A stretch of 64,000 bases of DNA from an uncultured Saprospiraceae bacterium (GTDB taxonomy: Bacteria > Bacteroidota > Bacteroidia > Chitinophagales > Saprospiraceae), in assembly GCA_938015435.1 (NCBI GenBank), contig CALLPN010000018.1, positions 1 through 64,000 on the forward strand, given 5' to 3'. The position numbers and the translations under genes are program-made. Shown here piece after piece: positions 8,930-18,900 of this stretch (position 1 is its first letter; every line of letters begins with the position of its first letter). The notes below the pieces were generated by a model. That model saw nothing but the letters and a program-made list of their open reading frames with translations, was not told where the DNA came from and searched no databases.

Positions 8930-9610
8930 ATGTTATACTTAGTACCTACTCCTATCGGAAACCTGGATGATATGACATTCCGAGCTATCAAAACTTTACA
9001 AGATGTAGACTTGATTCTTGCTGAAGATACACGAACAAGTGGTCACTTAATTAAGCATTATCAGATAGAGACCCGTATGTCCTCTTATCATGCCTATAAT
9101 GAACATAAAAAATTGCAAGACTATATGAATATGCTTCATGAAGGCATGAATATAGCTTTGATCACTGATGCGGGTACTCCAGGAATAAGTGACCCAGGTT
9201 TTCTTTTAGTAAGAGAATGCCGAGAGAATGATATGAAAGTACAGTGCCTTCCTGGTGCCAATGCGATTATCCCTGCCATAGCTGCTTCAGGAATCGCTTG
9301 TGACAAATTTCATTTTGAAGGGTTTCTTCCCCATAAAAAAGGAAGACAAACCAGACACAAATATTTATGTGAATTACCTTATACTTTTGTAATGTATGAG
9401 TCTCCGCATAGATTAATCAAATGCCTTAAAGAACTAAAAGAACATTGTGGTGGTGACAGAAAGGCCTGTGTAGTCAGAGAACTCACGAAAATGTATGAAG
9501 AATATACCTATAAAAGTGTAGATGAGCTTCTTAAAGATTACCAAGAAAGACCTAGTGTAAAGGGAGAAATCGTTGTCGTTGTCTCCGGTAAAGGTAAAGA
9601 TGTGAAATAG
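8930..9610 (+). CDS. rsmI: 16S rRNA (cytidine-1402 2'-O) methyltransferase RsmI
   Basis: RsmI methylates the ribose of C1402 in 16S rRNA at the decoding centre, using S-adenosylmethionine. The family marks are all present: YLVPTPIGNLDDMTFRA at the start, LAEDTRTS, SYHAYNEHKK, ITDAGTPGISDPG, LPGANA and YESPHRL. The length of 226 residues is close to the core methyltransferase; the extra C-terminal domain of some RsmI proteins is not seen. It ends upstream of a shared terminator. Confidence 0.96.
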   Translation: MLYLVPTPIGNLDDMTFRAIKTLQDVDLILAEDTRTSGHLIKHYQIETRMSSYHAYNEHKKLQDYMNMLHEGMNIALITDAGTPGISDPGFLLVRECRENDMKVQCLPGANAIIPAIAASGIACDKFHFEGFLPHKKGRQTRHKYLCELPYTFVMYESPHRLIKCLKELKEHCGGDRKACVVRELTKMYEEYTYKSVDELLKDYQERPSVKGEIVVVVSGKGKDVK

Positions 9611-9701
9611 CAATTTTACTCTTAATAATTCTAATAAGCATTTACTTGTCTTTTTAAAATGAATGCTATATTTTTAAATTTAATCTTTTATTCAAAAGAA
9701 A

Positions 9702-9733
9702 AAGAGCGTCACTCACATTGGAGTAACGCTCTT
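9702..9733. terminator. Bidirectional terminator between rsmI and the giant surface protein gene
   Basis: Arms AAGAGCGTCACTC and GAGTAACGCTCTT pair over 13 positions with one mismatch around an ACATTG loop, between two convergent genes. Runs of A precede it and TT follows. Confidence 0.85.
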
Positions 9734-9772
9734 AGTTAACATGCTAAAATGTTATCTTCTATAAGCCAAAGC

Positions 9773-12700
9773 CTATTTAATTTTAATCATCTTACGAACT
9801 ACACTTCCTTGATCGGCATCTATTCTGTAATACAATATTCCAGATGCTGCGATCGACTCTGTGTCTAGAGTGATAGTGTGACTTCCTTTAGTATAATTGT
9901 TAGTCACTTTTCTAACAACCTTACCAGCCATATCTAATACAGTCAAAGTAACTGGACTATCGTTATCTATATTAAAGATTATATCTGTTGTGTTTCTGAA
10001 AGGATTTGGTCTATTCTGCCCAACAGTAAGTCCATCTTGCAATAATTTATTGTCAGATCCTCTTAGACTAAAGCTTACACCATCTACTGTGTAATCAGCA
10101 TTGTAAACTTCCGCATCAGTTACTCTAGATGTTAAGTCTATCAAGTCTCCCAAATCACCATCGCCATGAGCGGTAAATGAAAGGTAGAATAATGGCTTAT
10201 CATCTGTTACAGATACAGGTTCTTCATTACTCCAAGAAGTAGTTATCATACCTTGATCCAATCTGTTAAGTGCAAAGTGTTGGTCACTTACAATAAGTGC
10301 ACCTATTTCATAACCATTGAAATTAAGCTTACTCGCATCGAACTCAATAGTAAACTGATATCCTAAGATATCTTTAAAGTCTTGAGCATAAATAGGAAGC
10401 ATCACTTGCATACCTTTAGCTATCTCGATCTCGTCTGTAAGGAACGTCATCGTGTTAGATGATCTTGTTTCTGTAGTTTCTGTACCATTTACATTGTAAG
10501 TAGCACTACTGTTCACATCTCCTATCTTAACTGCTACCAGATCCATCTGAGACTTATCAGCATTGATACTATTAAACGAAATCGTCTGATCATAAGGCCA
10601 TGGGTTAGTAACATCACTGAAACTTTGTCTACTATCTACAAATCTCCACGAAGTCTGATTATTAGGATATTCTGGTGCAATACCAAGTACAAGCTTTCTG
10701 AGTGCTACGATATCAGCCGCAGATATCCTTTCATTATTATCTACATCCGAAGCGATTACTTTGTATGGAGAATCAAATTCATCAAATCCAAGTAAGTGTC
10801 TTTGTATCAATACAAGGTCAAGAGTGGAAACACCATTTGTGTAATCTCCATTTTTCTCCGCAGCGATCTCATAATCATAACCAATTGGCAGATTAGTAAA
10901 GCTGTAGCTACCATTAGCATCTGTCATCAACTGACCACCTACTTCTGGTGCAGAGCTTGACATAATAATAAGTGCCTCGTCAATCATCTCAAAATCTTCC
11001 GTACGAGCTTGTCCCTCAATACTTATTAACGCACCGTTTTCTTCACATTGATCTTCGGTACCTTCTTGCAGTACAATCTCTATCGTACAGTAATCTTGAT
11101 TACCATCTTTATCCGTTACATACATTCTAAGCTCAATGTCTGCAGACTCTCCATTAGGTATATTGGCACATGTAAATGTACGAGTCTTATCACTTGTAAC
11201 TGCAGAGAATGAATAAATGAGATCCTCTGTTGGTGTACAGTTATCAAAACTTCCGAAATCGTAATCTTCAGCATTGATCGTAATCATACCAGAACTTGGC
11301 ATTACTACTGTAGTAAGGCTTGTGATACAATATGGTGTTGGCTTTTTACAATCTTTTACTGTAAATAAGTAAGAACATGTAGAAAAGTTTCCACAGCCAT
11401 CTTCTGCTGTCCATGTAATACTATGTGTTCCTTCTGCATATATGCGAGTTACCGAAGTTTGGTTTCCACTATATTCAATAGTTCCATCATTATCGACATC
11501 TATCTCAAAGGAGTAAGATATCTGTGCTGCTGGTGTACAATCATCGGTTGCATTAGCTGTTAGTGTTACAGAACCTTGACATCCTTCGTCATACACACAT
11601 ACATCTCTGTTATTACAGCTACTTACAAAGGTAGGCGCAATGTTATTATTCAGCTTGATTACCTGTGTGTGTTCCCAATATCCTTGACCAAGTATCGGAC
11701 TATTCTCATTGTATTGACACCAATCGATTACTGTCCACTTTCTTAAAATCTTTACACAGGCTCCGGCCAAAGTAAACACTTGATCTTCTGAGTAAGCTGC
11801 CACAAGGCTACAGTTATCATCGTTTAGTACTGGACTTGGCGCATTGTCTGGATCTATATCATCAAGACATCCTAATTCCGTTACATCGCTTGGCCAATTG
11901 ATATCATTTTCATCAAATAGATCGTTAGGATCTCTCTCAAGAGTAATGATCTGATCACAAGTATTTTTAAGTCCTTCACCATCTTCAATTGTAAATACCC
12001 TTCGAATTGTCTTCTCTCCACAATTATTTTCACTGAGGATGTTATCTTCAAAACTATGTGCTACTATCTGACAATTGTCGATAAATTCGATATATCCTGT
12101 CACAGTCGTATCATATACTGACTGACAATCTAATGTAATATCAGCTGGGCATAAAGTAATGAATGGTGGCAACTTATCTTCGACAGATACAGTAACCATA
12201 CATGTATTTTTTAGTCCTTCAGAATCAGTTACTTCAAACATCACCATTACCTCTTGGCCTCTCTCAGCACAACAGAATGTTACTGTCTCAGCAAAGCTGT
12301 TAGATCCTCCACAAACGTCAACCATCTTACGAGCTCTATATGAAACAATATCTCCACAGTTATCAAAACTACCATCATCAAAAGTAATTGCATCTATTAT
12401 TGCTAGTCCATCACCACCTAAGCCTACTACAGTAAACTCATCACAGATAGCGAATGGTGGTAATTGATCTTCTACAATAATCGTAAACCTAGATGTAGAT
12501 GTATTACCACATAAGTCAGATACTGTCCATCTCATCCATACTCTTCCTGGAGCCAATTGGCTTACTAAGAAATTGCCATTTGACAATTCAGAAATATTAT
12601 CTGACAAATAGAACGCGTCAGGATCAGGGCTACCATTATTTGTTGCTATTGCCCACTCTAGTTCAATATCTAAATCTTCTGCCGGAGTACAATCACTATT

Positions 12701-15631
12701 GATTACAGGTCTAAGAATAGCTGTATTCGCTAGACAATGCTCTGAATCGGCACCAATTGTCAAATCTGCCGTAAAAGGAATAGTAGGAGCCTGAGAGTCT
12801 TCTATTTTGATGACCTGAGTATGCTCGATTACCTGACTACTACACCATTCTAGTAATTTGAATTTTCTTACAATTTTATATGATTGTGGGCATATATCGA
12901 TTCGTGTATCTTCATAAGGAAATGACTGAACATTATCACAAAAGTCACCAGATGGCTGTCCTGTTACTGATAAAGCAGGATGCCCGTTCGAATCAGTTGC
13001 AAAAGTACCGTTACACTCTAAAGTTGCGTTTTGCAAACCGTCAAAATTAGGTGGGAATGCTAGCGTAGAAAGATCATTTCTATGAACATAGATATTTTGT
13101 ACACATTCGATCACTGGATTACCAGAAGCATCCATTCCTGACCAAGTACGCTCTATAATCTCACTATATTTACTTGTACATTCTTGCTCCATAGAGTCAT
13201 CATTGTACCCTATTCTAATTGGGCCACAAAGATCGATACCGGTAACACTATATAGTCTATCATCTATCTGAACAAAGTCTAAATTTTCATTTGTAGAAGG
13301 AAAATCTATTTTTGCACCTGTTTGGCTGATCACCATACTTACTGCATTGATAGCTCCACCATTACCATTAGATAAATCACTAATTGTCAATATCCAAGTT
13401 CCCGTAGGGTCGATTCCATCAAACTCAGATAATGGTGAAGATGGTTGATACGCTCCTGAGATAGCTGGTATAACATCTGGTATGCATGCTGATGCATTAC
13501 TAAGGTCGATTGCTGTATTCATAGCCTCATCATCAAGAGTAACTCTAATACCTTGCTCTGAACAGTCTCCTGCCGGAGAAACCATTAAAGTGACTTCTGC
13601 ACCGTTTGGCGCTTCTAAGCTAGCTGTAAGTTCTGAAGGGTGTGAATGATCTATATCTATTACTAAATTGATGTCTGTAACTATCGCTCCATTGAGACCG
13701 ATTACATCTATTTCAAGATCTGTTACTGATGGTACATTTGGAATATTTAATCCGTTAACATCAGCACTATATGTTACCATTTGAGATACTGCATCTCCTG
13801 GTTCGATTGAACCCGTACAAGTGGTATATACATCACCACATTCTAGTACTGAACCAAATTTATCTTCTACATTTAGAACGCCCCAACATGAGTTACCAAA
13901 CGGGTCTGTTATGTTTACTTGAAGGGTCATACCCACATGAGTCGCATTCATTGTATTTCCTATAGCTATACCATTTGCATCTGTGATAGTTACGGTATAG
14001 TCATCAAAACAACCATAGTCTCCACCTTCTAAAACCATATCTGCAGTTACTGTAACCTCGCATAAATCGTCAAGTGATATATTCACAGAATCGTTACACG
14101 CTATAGACCCCGTTGAAGATACATATGCATCTACTTGTACTGAAAATGCACAAACCGTTTTATTACCGCTAGCATCCGAAATGTCGAATGATAGATTGTA
14201 TACTCCAGGTGAAAAAGGATCGTCTATAGATTGACCCGTAAGATCAGTTTGTGTGACCGAGAATGCCGCTTTTGAAGCGTTAATACTTATCAATGCTCCA
14301 AACCCTGGAAACGCTTGTTCCATATTGGTCGGCTGCTGCACACCACAGAAATCTGTTTTATAATAAGATGGTGAAGTCTGACTATTAATATTGAAACCCA
14401 TCGCTGTACCTGCCTGAGTTACTACTTCTACGACGATAATATCTTCTGGAGTAAATGTTCCAGTTGCAATTACTCTCTCGTAAAACGAATTACCTGCGGG
14501 ACCTAATAGCTTAGTATTGGAAAAAATTAATTCTAAATTTGTTAAATCTACTGCACTATTAGATTTATATATATTGACCTCAAGTACTGCGTCATCAATG
14601 GCTGTTGCAAACAATCCAACATCAACACTTTCTAATGTCAATTCAGTATTTACATCTGTTCCTGACAAATCAAATACTCTGTAATAACTAGATCCTCCAC
14701 CGAAGCATTCAACTCCGTCTTGTATATTGTCTACATCTCCATTTTGAGATAGTATACATTGTATATCTTCACAATTATCGTCCATTGAGAAAGGAGCTAC
14801 AATCGTCGCTTCACACTCGCCTGCTCCCAAAGAAACTTTAATATTTTCGCAGTTCGCCACTACTGGCGCTTGAGTGTCTTCTACTGTTAGCATCATAGAG
14901 CAGACTGCTTCAAGATTCCCTCCGCTATTAGCTACAAAAAATACTTCGTGAACACCTACTTCATAAAATCCTGACATATCCTGAGGGTTAGGAGTACATA
15001 CTCCTGTTGTAGTAGCTAAGAATATTGCTACATTGGCACCGCACATTCCTGCATCTGCAGATACTGTCATATCATCTGGACACGTGATTTGACACGTGAC
15101 CTGTTGGATAATAACTTGTGCAACTTGTATACTTGGTACACCACCATTACCAAAGCCGTCACCAGTAAAGGTTACATCTACTATTATGGGACCAGTAACA
15201 GTTGCATCTGTAGTTATTGATATTCCGAAATCATTCATCAAATCTCGAAAAGCTCCACCGCCAAAACTTCCTCCAGCAGCAAAACCTGTAGTCGCCCAGC
15301 CAGGTCCAGAAACTTCATCACCTCTATTTTGGCCTACACCAGAATATGGGCTAGGCGATGGTATTCCATGCGACAAAGTAACTCCACTCGCTGGAGAACT
15401 TACTGAAAAGGAGATATTATCCGCCCATTCCATCGTATTGGTTTCAAACAGTGTTTGAATTACAACATTCGAAGTTGAGTTCGCCAGGTATCCATCTGAT
15501 GTTGTTGCCGTCTGATTAATAATATCAGCTTTAACTACTCCAGCGCACAGCAATATTGACATCGTCATTAAAAGACTATGCTTAAACGCTGTGTTGGTAA
15601 TCGTACTTAGTTTTGTAATAATAGTTTTCAT
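9773..15631 (-). CDS. Giant T9SS-exported protein: HYR-like repeats, P domain, dockerin-like and cohesin-like modules
   Basis: A 1952-residue secreted protein. It starts with a signal peptide (SLLMTMSILLCAGVVKA). Approximate order: unique beta region (35-175); cysteine-rich HYR-like repeats (CPDDMTVSADAG, VEDTQAPVV); a proprotein-convertase P domain (610-775: IDIDHSHPSELTASLEAPNG, DPTGTWILTISD); more HYR-like repeats to about 1540; a carboxypeptidase-regulatory-like domain (1540-1590, DANGSYSFTNLP); a dockerin-like pair (1597-1650: VSTLDLVLIQRHLLG, DVDNNERISAADIVALRKL); a cohesin-like domain (1724-1854); and a T9SS type A C-terminal domain (QNRPNPFRN to MIKIK). No catalytic domain is recognised, so an adhesin or matrix role is likely. 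Exact repeat limits were not computed. Confidence 0.88.
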   Translation of the reverse strand: MKTIITKLSTITNTAFKHSLLMTMSILLCAGVVKADIINQTATTSDGYLANSTSNVVIQTLFETNTMEWADNISFSVSSPASGVTLSHGIPSPSPYSGVGQNRGDEVSGPGWATTGFAAGGSFGGGAFRDLMNDFGISITTDATVTGPIIVDVTFTGDGFGNGGVPSIQVAQVIIQQVTCQITCPDDMTVSADAGMCGANVAIFLATTTGVCTPNPQDMSGFYEVGVHEVFFVANSGGNLEAVCSMMLTVEDTQAPVVANCENIKVSLGAGECEATIVAPFSMDDNCEDIQCILSQNGDVDNIQDGVECFGGGSSYYRVFDLSGTDVNTELTLESVDVGLFATAIDDAVLEVNIYKSNSAVDLTNLELIFSNTKLLGPAGNSFYERVIATGTFTPEDIIVVEVVTQAGTAMGFNINSQTSPSYYKTDFCGVQQPTNMEQAFPGFGALISINASKAAFSVTQTDLTGQSIDDPFSPGVYNLSFDISDASGNKTVCAFSVQVDAYVSSTGSIACNDSVNISLDDLCEVTVTADMVLEGGDYGCFDDYTVTITDANGIAIGNTMNATHVGMTLQVNITDPFGNSCWGVLNVEDKFGSVLECGDVYTTCTGSIEPGDAVSQMVTYSADVNGLNIPNVPSVTDLEIDVIGLNGAIVTDINLVIDIDHSHPSELTASLEAPNGAEVTLMVSPAGDCSEQGIRVTLDDEAMNTAIDLSNASACIPDVIPAISGAYQPSSPLSEFDGIDPTGTWILTISDLSNGNGGAINAVSMVISQTGAKIDFPSTNENLDFVQIDDRLYSVTGIDLCGPIRIGYNDDSMEQECTSKYSEIIERTWSGMDASGNPVIECVQNIYVHRNDLSTLAFPPNFDGLQNATLECNGTFATDSNGHPALSVTGQPSGDFCDNVQSFPYEDTRIDICPQSYKIVRKFKLLEWCSSQVIEHTQVIKIEDSQAPTIPFTADLTIGADSEHCLANTAILRPVINSDCTPAEDLDIELEWAIATNNGSPDPDAFYLSDNISELSNGNFLVSQLAPGRVWMRWTVSDLCGNTSTSRFTIIVEDQLPPFAICDEFTVVGLGGDGLAIIDAITFDDGSFDNCGDIVSYRARKMVDVCGGSNSFAETVTFCCAERGQEVMVMFEVTDSEGLKNTCMVTVSVEDKLPPFITLCPADITLDCQSVYDTTVTGYIEFIDNCQIVAHSFEDNILSENNCGEKTIRRVFTIEDGEGLKNTCDQIITLERDPNDLFDENDINWPSDVTELGCLDDIDPDNAPSPVLNDDNCSLVAAYSEDQVFTLAGACVKILRKWTVIDWCQYNENSPILGQGYWEHTQVIKLNNNIAPTFVSSCNNRDVCVYDEGCQGSVTLTANATDDCTPAAQISYSFEIDVDNDGTIEYSGNQTSVTRIYAEGTHSITWTAEDGCGNFSTCSYLFTVKDCKKPTPYCITSLTTVVMPSSGMITINAEDYDFGSFDNCTPTEDLIYSFSAVTSDKTRTFTCANIPNGESADIELRMYVTDKDGNQDYCTIEIVLQEGTEDQCEENGALISIEGQARTEDFEMIDEALIIMSSSAPEVGGQLMTDANGSYSFTNLPIGYDYEIAAEKNGDYTNGVSTLDLVLIQRHLLGFDEFDSPYKVIASDVDNNERISAADIVALRKLVLGIAPEYPNNQTSWRFVDSRQSFSDVTNPWPYDQTISFNSINADKSQMDLVAVKIGDVNSSATYNVNGTETTETRSSNTMTFLTDEIEIAKGMQVMLPIYAQDFKDILGYQFTIEFDASKLNFNGYEIGALIVSDQHFALNRLDQGMITTSWSNEEPVSVTDDKPLFYLSFTAHGDGDLGDLIDLTSRVTDAEVYNADYTVDGVSFSLRGSDNKLLQDGLTVGQNRPNPFRNTTDIIFNIDNDSPVTLTVLDMAGKVVRKVTNNYTKGSHTITLDTESIAASGILYYRIDADQGSVVRKMIKIK

Positions 15632-15733
15632 AAATATAAATTTTCGGTTTTGAGGCGAAATAGAGCTTCTTCATGTATTGTAAGAGCTCCGATGTTTAGT
15701 TATTTTAGTTTCAATAAATCTTAACGCTTGATT

Positions 15734-16123
15734 CTAATAGCTTACAAGTGGTAAGATTTGCTTCCTAAGCCATTCTATTTTATTCTTTTCTCCATTCTCA
15801 AGAGGAATATTCGCCACGGCTACAGATGTTCCTTTCAAATCCTCAGAAGGAATATTAGCAACAACAGCCTTGTCTACAGATTCATCAAACTTCAATGCTA
15901 AAAGGATCTTTTTGATCACCCTTTGCTTTTCTACAGCTCTGATGTACGCATTAAAATCACTACCTTCGAGAGTAGGTATAATGGCTCCAAGATATTTGGA
16001 CTCATCAGCGAGATTAGTAATTGCAGTAGGTTTACTGTGATAGTTTTGGGCATTCAATGCAAATGCGGTTACCATCATAAAAACCATAGACAGCATCATT
16101 TTGAAACATCTAGATTTTTTCAT
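15734..16123 (-). CDS. Small secreted protein of unknown function
   Basis: I do not recognise this 129-residue protein. The start is set at ATG 16123 because MKKSRCFKMM followed by LSMVFMMVTAFALNAQ is a good signal peptide; the frame is open further upstream, to 16141. The mature part is mainly helical with a short internal near-repeat (KAVVANIPSED and VAVANIPLEN). It lies 102 bp upstream of the giant surface-protein gene on the same strand, so the two may be co-expressed. Confidence 0.65.
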   Translation of the reverse strand: MKKSRCFKMMLSMVFMMVTAFALNAQNYHSKPTAITNLADESKYLGAIIPTLEGSDFNAYIRAVEKQRVIKKILLALKFDESVDKAVVANIPSEDLKGTSVAVANIPLENGEKNKIEWLRKQILPLVSY

Positions 16124-16336
16124 TTTTTTAAATTTTAGCATGAGTAAAAGTTATAATTGGTTATAAATAAAGCCTTTATAGCGAATCATAAAAAAGAAGC
16201 GAAATTTATAAATAACTAATAACCAACGACTTAGAAATTTATACATGCTTTTTTTACACCATATGACGGCTCGACCCTTATTAAGGCAAACATTATACCA
16301 ATATTACATGTGTACCGAACTGAATTGTAACCTTAT

Positions 16337-17410
16337 ATGCATAGTCAAGAAAATACAAGTATAAGAGGAGGGCAAAAATCAAAGTCTTGCCTCAATTGTG
16401 AGGCTACCCTTCTGGCTCACTCAACCCACTGCCATAACTGTGGTCAATCGATCAAAGCAGCGAGGATGACAGTATTTGCTTTGTTTTCTGAGTTATTCAC
16501 CAACTTGTTCAACCTTGACGGAAAGATTTGGAAGACTTTAAGAAGTATGTGGATACCAGCATTTCTGACTAAGGAATATATTAGTGGAAAGCGAAAAACC
16601 TATTTTAATCCCGCAAGATTCTTTGCTATAAATCTGATTTTGCATTTCTTGCTCTTGACCTATACCATGTCTTACTCCGATCTAAATCTAGATATGCTAG
16701 AGGACGCTGCAGAGATTACTAAGAGTGAATTAGTGACAAAATATGATACTATCGCAACTTCGTTAATACCTAGTTCAAATTCATCAGAAATTGACACCTT
16801 GCGAAAAGCTCTCTTTGGCGATGCATTGCATGTTGATCAGGATACGATGTTTTCAAGCATCATTCTATATAACGACATGAGTGAATATGGCATATTGAAA
16901 AAAGATGCTTACTCATTAACACCTAACGAGCTCAATGAAAAATATAAAATATCTGGTTGGTATAATAGACTTTTCGTGAGACAGGCAATAAGAATCAATA
17001 AGAATCGAGAATCTACCCTTACTTATATTATAGGTAACCTTACTTGGGTTGTAATACTTGTATTATTTTTCATAGCAGCGCTCATGAAGCTATTATATAT
17101 AAGAGGAGGCTACTTCTATGTAGAACATGCCGTATTGATGATGCTCCTACATGCCAAAGCTTTTTTTGTGTTGAATTTGTCTATGTTAGCTACGGTATTA
17201 ATACCTAACACCAACGAAGACTTTATGGGTGGTTTCACCGCCATCATATACATTATCACTTCTATCTATTTTTTCGTAACCATGAAAATCTATTATCAAC
17301 AAGGTTTGTTTAAGACTTTTATAAAATTTATAATCGTTGGTATTTGTTACTTAATCGCTCTTTTCTTCTTTATGTTGATAGTGTCTCTTATCGGTGTGGC
17401 AATCTTCTAG
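16337..17410 (+). CDS. DUF3667 membrane protein with N-terminal zinc ribbon
   Basis: A 357-residue protein. The N-terminus is a zinc ribbon with two CxxC pairs (Cys18/Cys21 and Cys32/Cys35) and the phrase HCHNCGQ. The DUF3667 core follows (FALFSELFTNLFNLDGKIWKT, GKRKTYFNPARFFAINLILHFLLL). Four or five hydrophobic segments follow, most in the last 130 residues. The family is widespread in Bacteroidota and its role is unknown. It stands alone, with 195 bp before it and no obvious partner. Confidence 0.85.
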   Translation: MHSQENTSIRGGQKSKSCLNCEATLLAHSTHCHNCGQSIKAARMTVFALFSELFTNLFNLDGKIWKTLRSMWIPAFLTKEYISGKRKTYFNPARFFAINLILHFLLLTYTMSYSDLNLDMLEDAAEITKSELVTKYDTIATSLIPSSNSSEIDTLRKALFGDALHVDQDTMFSSIILYNDMSEYGILKKDAYSLTPNELNEKYKISGWYNRLFVRQAIRINKNRESTLTYIIGNLTWVVILVLFFIAALMKLLYIRGGYFYVEHAVLMMLLHAKAFFVLNLSMLATVLIPNTNEDFMGGFTAIIYIITSIYFFVTMKIYYQQGLFKTFIKFIIVGICYLIALFFFMLIVSLIGVAIF

Positions 17411-17610
17411 CGAAGGTAGCATCAGTCTGTTTAACAACACTCAAAACGGTTATGACAATCATTATTTCTCAACAAACGAAAAGGCAGATGTCATAAAATG
17501 TTAATGATATACCTGATCTGAATAATTCTAGGATTCTAGAATTACCGTAAAATAGAAGTTACTACTTTTTGACTAATTCCTTATATTTAGTCCAATCTAG
17601 ATCATTCACA

Positions 17611-17943
17611 ATGAAAATTACTAAAGAACTTACCAAATTATATTACAGTATCGGAGAGGTCTCTGAGATGTTTGGAGTTACTAATTCTCTAGTCAGATAC
17701 TGGGAGACAGAATTTACTCGACTTAAACCCAAAAAAAACAAAAGGGGTGATAGGCAGTTTACTGTAAAAGATATACATGTGATAGAGCGTATCTATACAC
17801 TCGTAAAGGAAAGAGGATTTACACTAGATGGAGCTAAGAAGGAGATGAAAAGTAAGAACGATCTTAATTATGTGGACCATAAGAGTAAGATCATTGAGAA
17901 GCTAGAAAATATTAAGCTAAAACTTAAAGGCCTAACAGATTAA
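17611..17943 (+). CDS. MerR-family transcriptional regulator
   Basis: A 110-residue DNA-binding protein. The start is set at ATG 17611; an in-frame TTG at 17569 would add residues that do not look conserved. The winged-helix motif is clear: YYSIGEVSEMFGVTNSLVRYWE, then the wing RGDRQFTVKD and the helix ERGFTLDGAKKEM. A short coiled-coil-like tail follows (SKIIEKLENIKLKL). It lacks any effector-binding domain. Proteins of this short form are common single-copy genes in Bacteroidota; the target is unknown. Confidence 0.92.
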   Translation: MKITKELTKLYYSIGEVSEMFGVTNSLVRYWETEFTRLKPKKNKRGDRQFTVKDIHVIERIYTLVKERGFTLDGAKKEMKSKNDLNYVDHKSKIIEKLENIKLKLKGLTD

Positions 17944-17961
17944 TATCCATTAGGCCTTTTT
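17926..17961 (+). terminator. Terminator overlapping the end of the MerR gene
   Basis: A perfect 10-bp stem, AAAGGCCTAA / TTAGGCCTTT, is followed by two more T. Its left arm encodes the last residues of the MerR protein, and the stop codon TAA (17941-17943) lies inside the 14-base loop. Confidence 0.88.
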
Positions 17962-18019
17962 AATTTTTGATCTATCTTTTAGAATAATAGATTCATCCAG
18001 AAATTTCAACGATTACTAT

Positions 18020-18775
18020 TTAATCTTGCTTAGCAAAAACGTCTTTCAGTAATTTCGTTTGTCTCTGATCTACATTATTTCTTATGCCTTCTTCCTTCTT
18101 TTCGATTAAAGAAAACATACCGTTAAGCGCTGATTTATTTACATGATCATCAAGCTCAGGGTTTACATCTTTTACAAAAGGCAATTTATTATACGCACTT
18201 ACTACTGATCTCCAATAATCTCTTGCGTTTACTTCATCTAGTGATGAAACTATGACTGGCAGGAACTCTTGATAAAGTTTTTCGTAGCTTTTATTCTTCA
18301 GATATCCAGTTGCCGCATCGTCTTCACCTTTTAATATATTCATAGCATCATCAAAAGACATCGAAAGGATAGCGTCTTTGAAAATTGGAGCTGCTTTTTT
18401 TGCTGCAATTTCAGCTCCTTCGTTCATTTTCAATATCAGATCCCGTTCTACATTTTCGAATCCTGGGACATGCTTTACTTTTGAAACTACCTTCTGAGCA
18501 TCGGCAGGAATTACGATTTTATATTGACTTCCCAAATAACCATCTTTAGCAGACAAGGTCTTCACTGCAGATGATACTCCATTATCTAGTGCTTCTTTAA
18601 GTCCATCTGCTACTTGATCTTTGCCTAATGAGGATCCTTTACTTTTAAGAACCTCTTCGGCTTGATCTGCTTTCTTTTTGAGCTTATCCAGAAACTGTGC
18701 TTTAGCATCAATTGAATTACCAATTAATATTGCAAGTATCAGAAATGTGTAGCGTGATATTTTAGAGATATTCAT
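18020..18775 (-). CDS. DUF4197 secreted protein
   Basis: A 251-residue protein of the DUF4197 family. A signal peptide (FLILAILIGNSIDAKAQ) is followed by a fully helical body with family phrases such as GLKEALDNGVSSAVKTLSAKDG, VERDLILKMNEGAE, AAPIFKDAI and SYEKLYQEFLPVI. DUF4197 proteins occur in proteobacteria and Bacteroidota, probably in the periplasm, without a known function. It is transcribed alone, away from the TauE gene behind it. Confidence 0.88.
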   Translation of the reverse strand: MNISKISRYTFLILAILIGNSIDAKAQFLDKLKKKADQAEEVLKSKGSSLGKDQVADGLKEALDNGVSSAVKTLSAKDGYLGSQYKIVIPADAQKVVSKVKHVPGFENVERDLILKMNEGAEIAAKKAAPIFKDAILSMSFDDAMNILKGEDDAATGYLKNKSYEKLYQEFLPVIVSSLDEVNARDYWRSVVSAYNKLPFVKDVNPELDDHVNKSALNGMFSLIEKKEEGIRNNVDQRQTKLLKDVFAKQD

Positions 18776-18900
18776 GTCCTTTAATTTTTGTAGTGTCTTT
18801 ATGTTTCTAATATCATTAATATATAAAACAGTTTAGAAGTTCTTTCCAAACGGAATTATGTCTATAAAGTAATGTTAAAATAGTGGACTGCAAGGAATAA

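Noticed and set aside
12159..12467. Open frame of 102 codons on the plus strand inside the giant surface-protein gene
   Set aside because: Serine/threonine-rich antisense frame without a recognisable domain; the opposite frame is clearly coding over its whole length.
15096..15458. Open frame of 120 codons on the plus strand near the start of the same gene
   Set aside because: Composition (runs of Pro, Lys, Ser, Val) is typical of an antisense shadow; the region encodes the N-terminal beta part of the exported protein.
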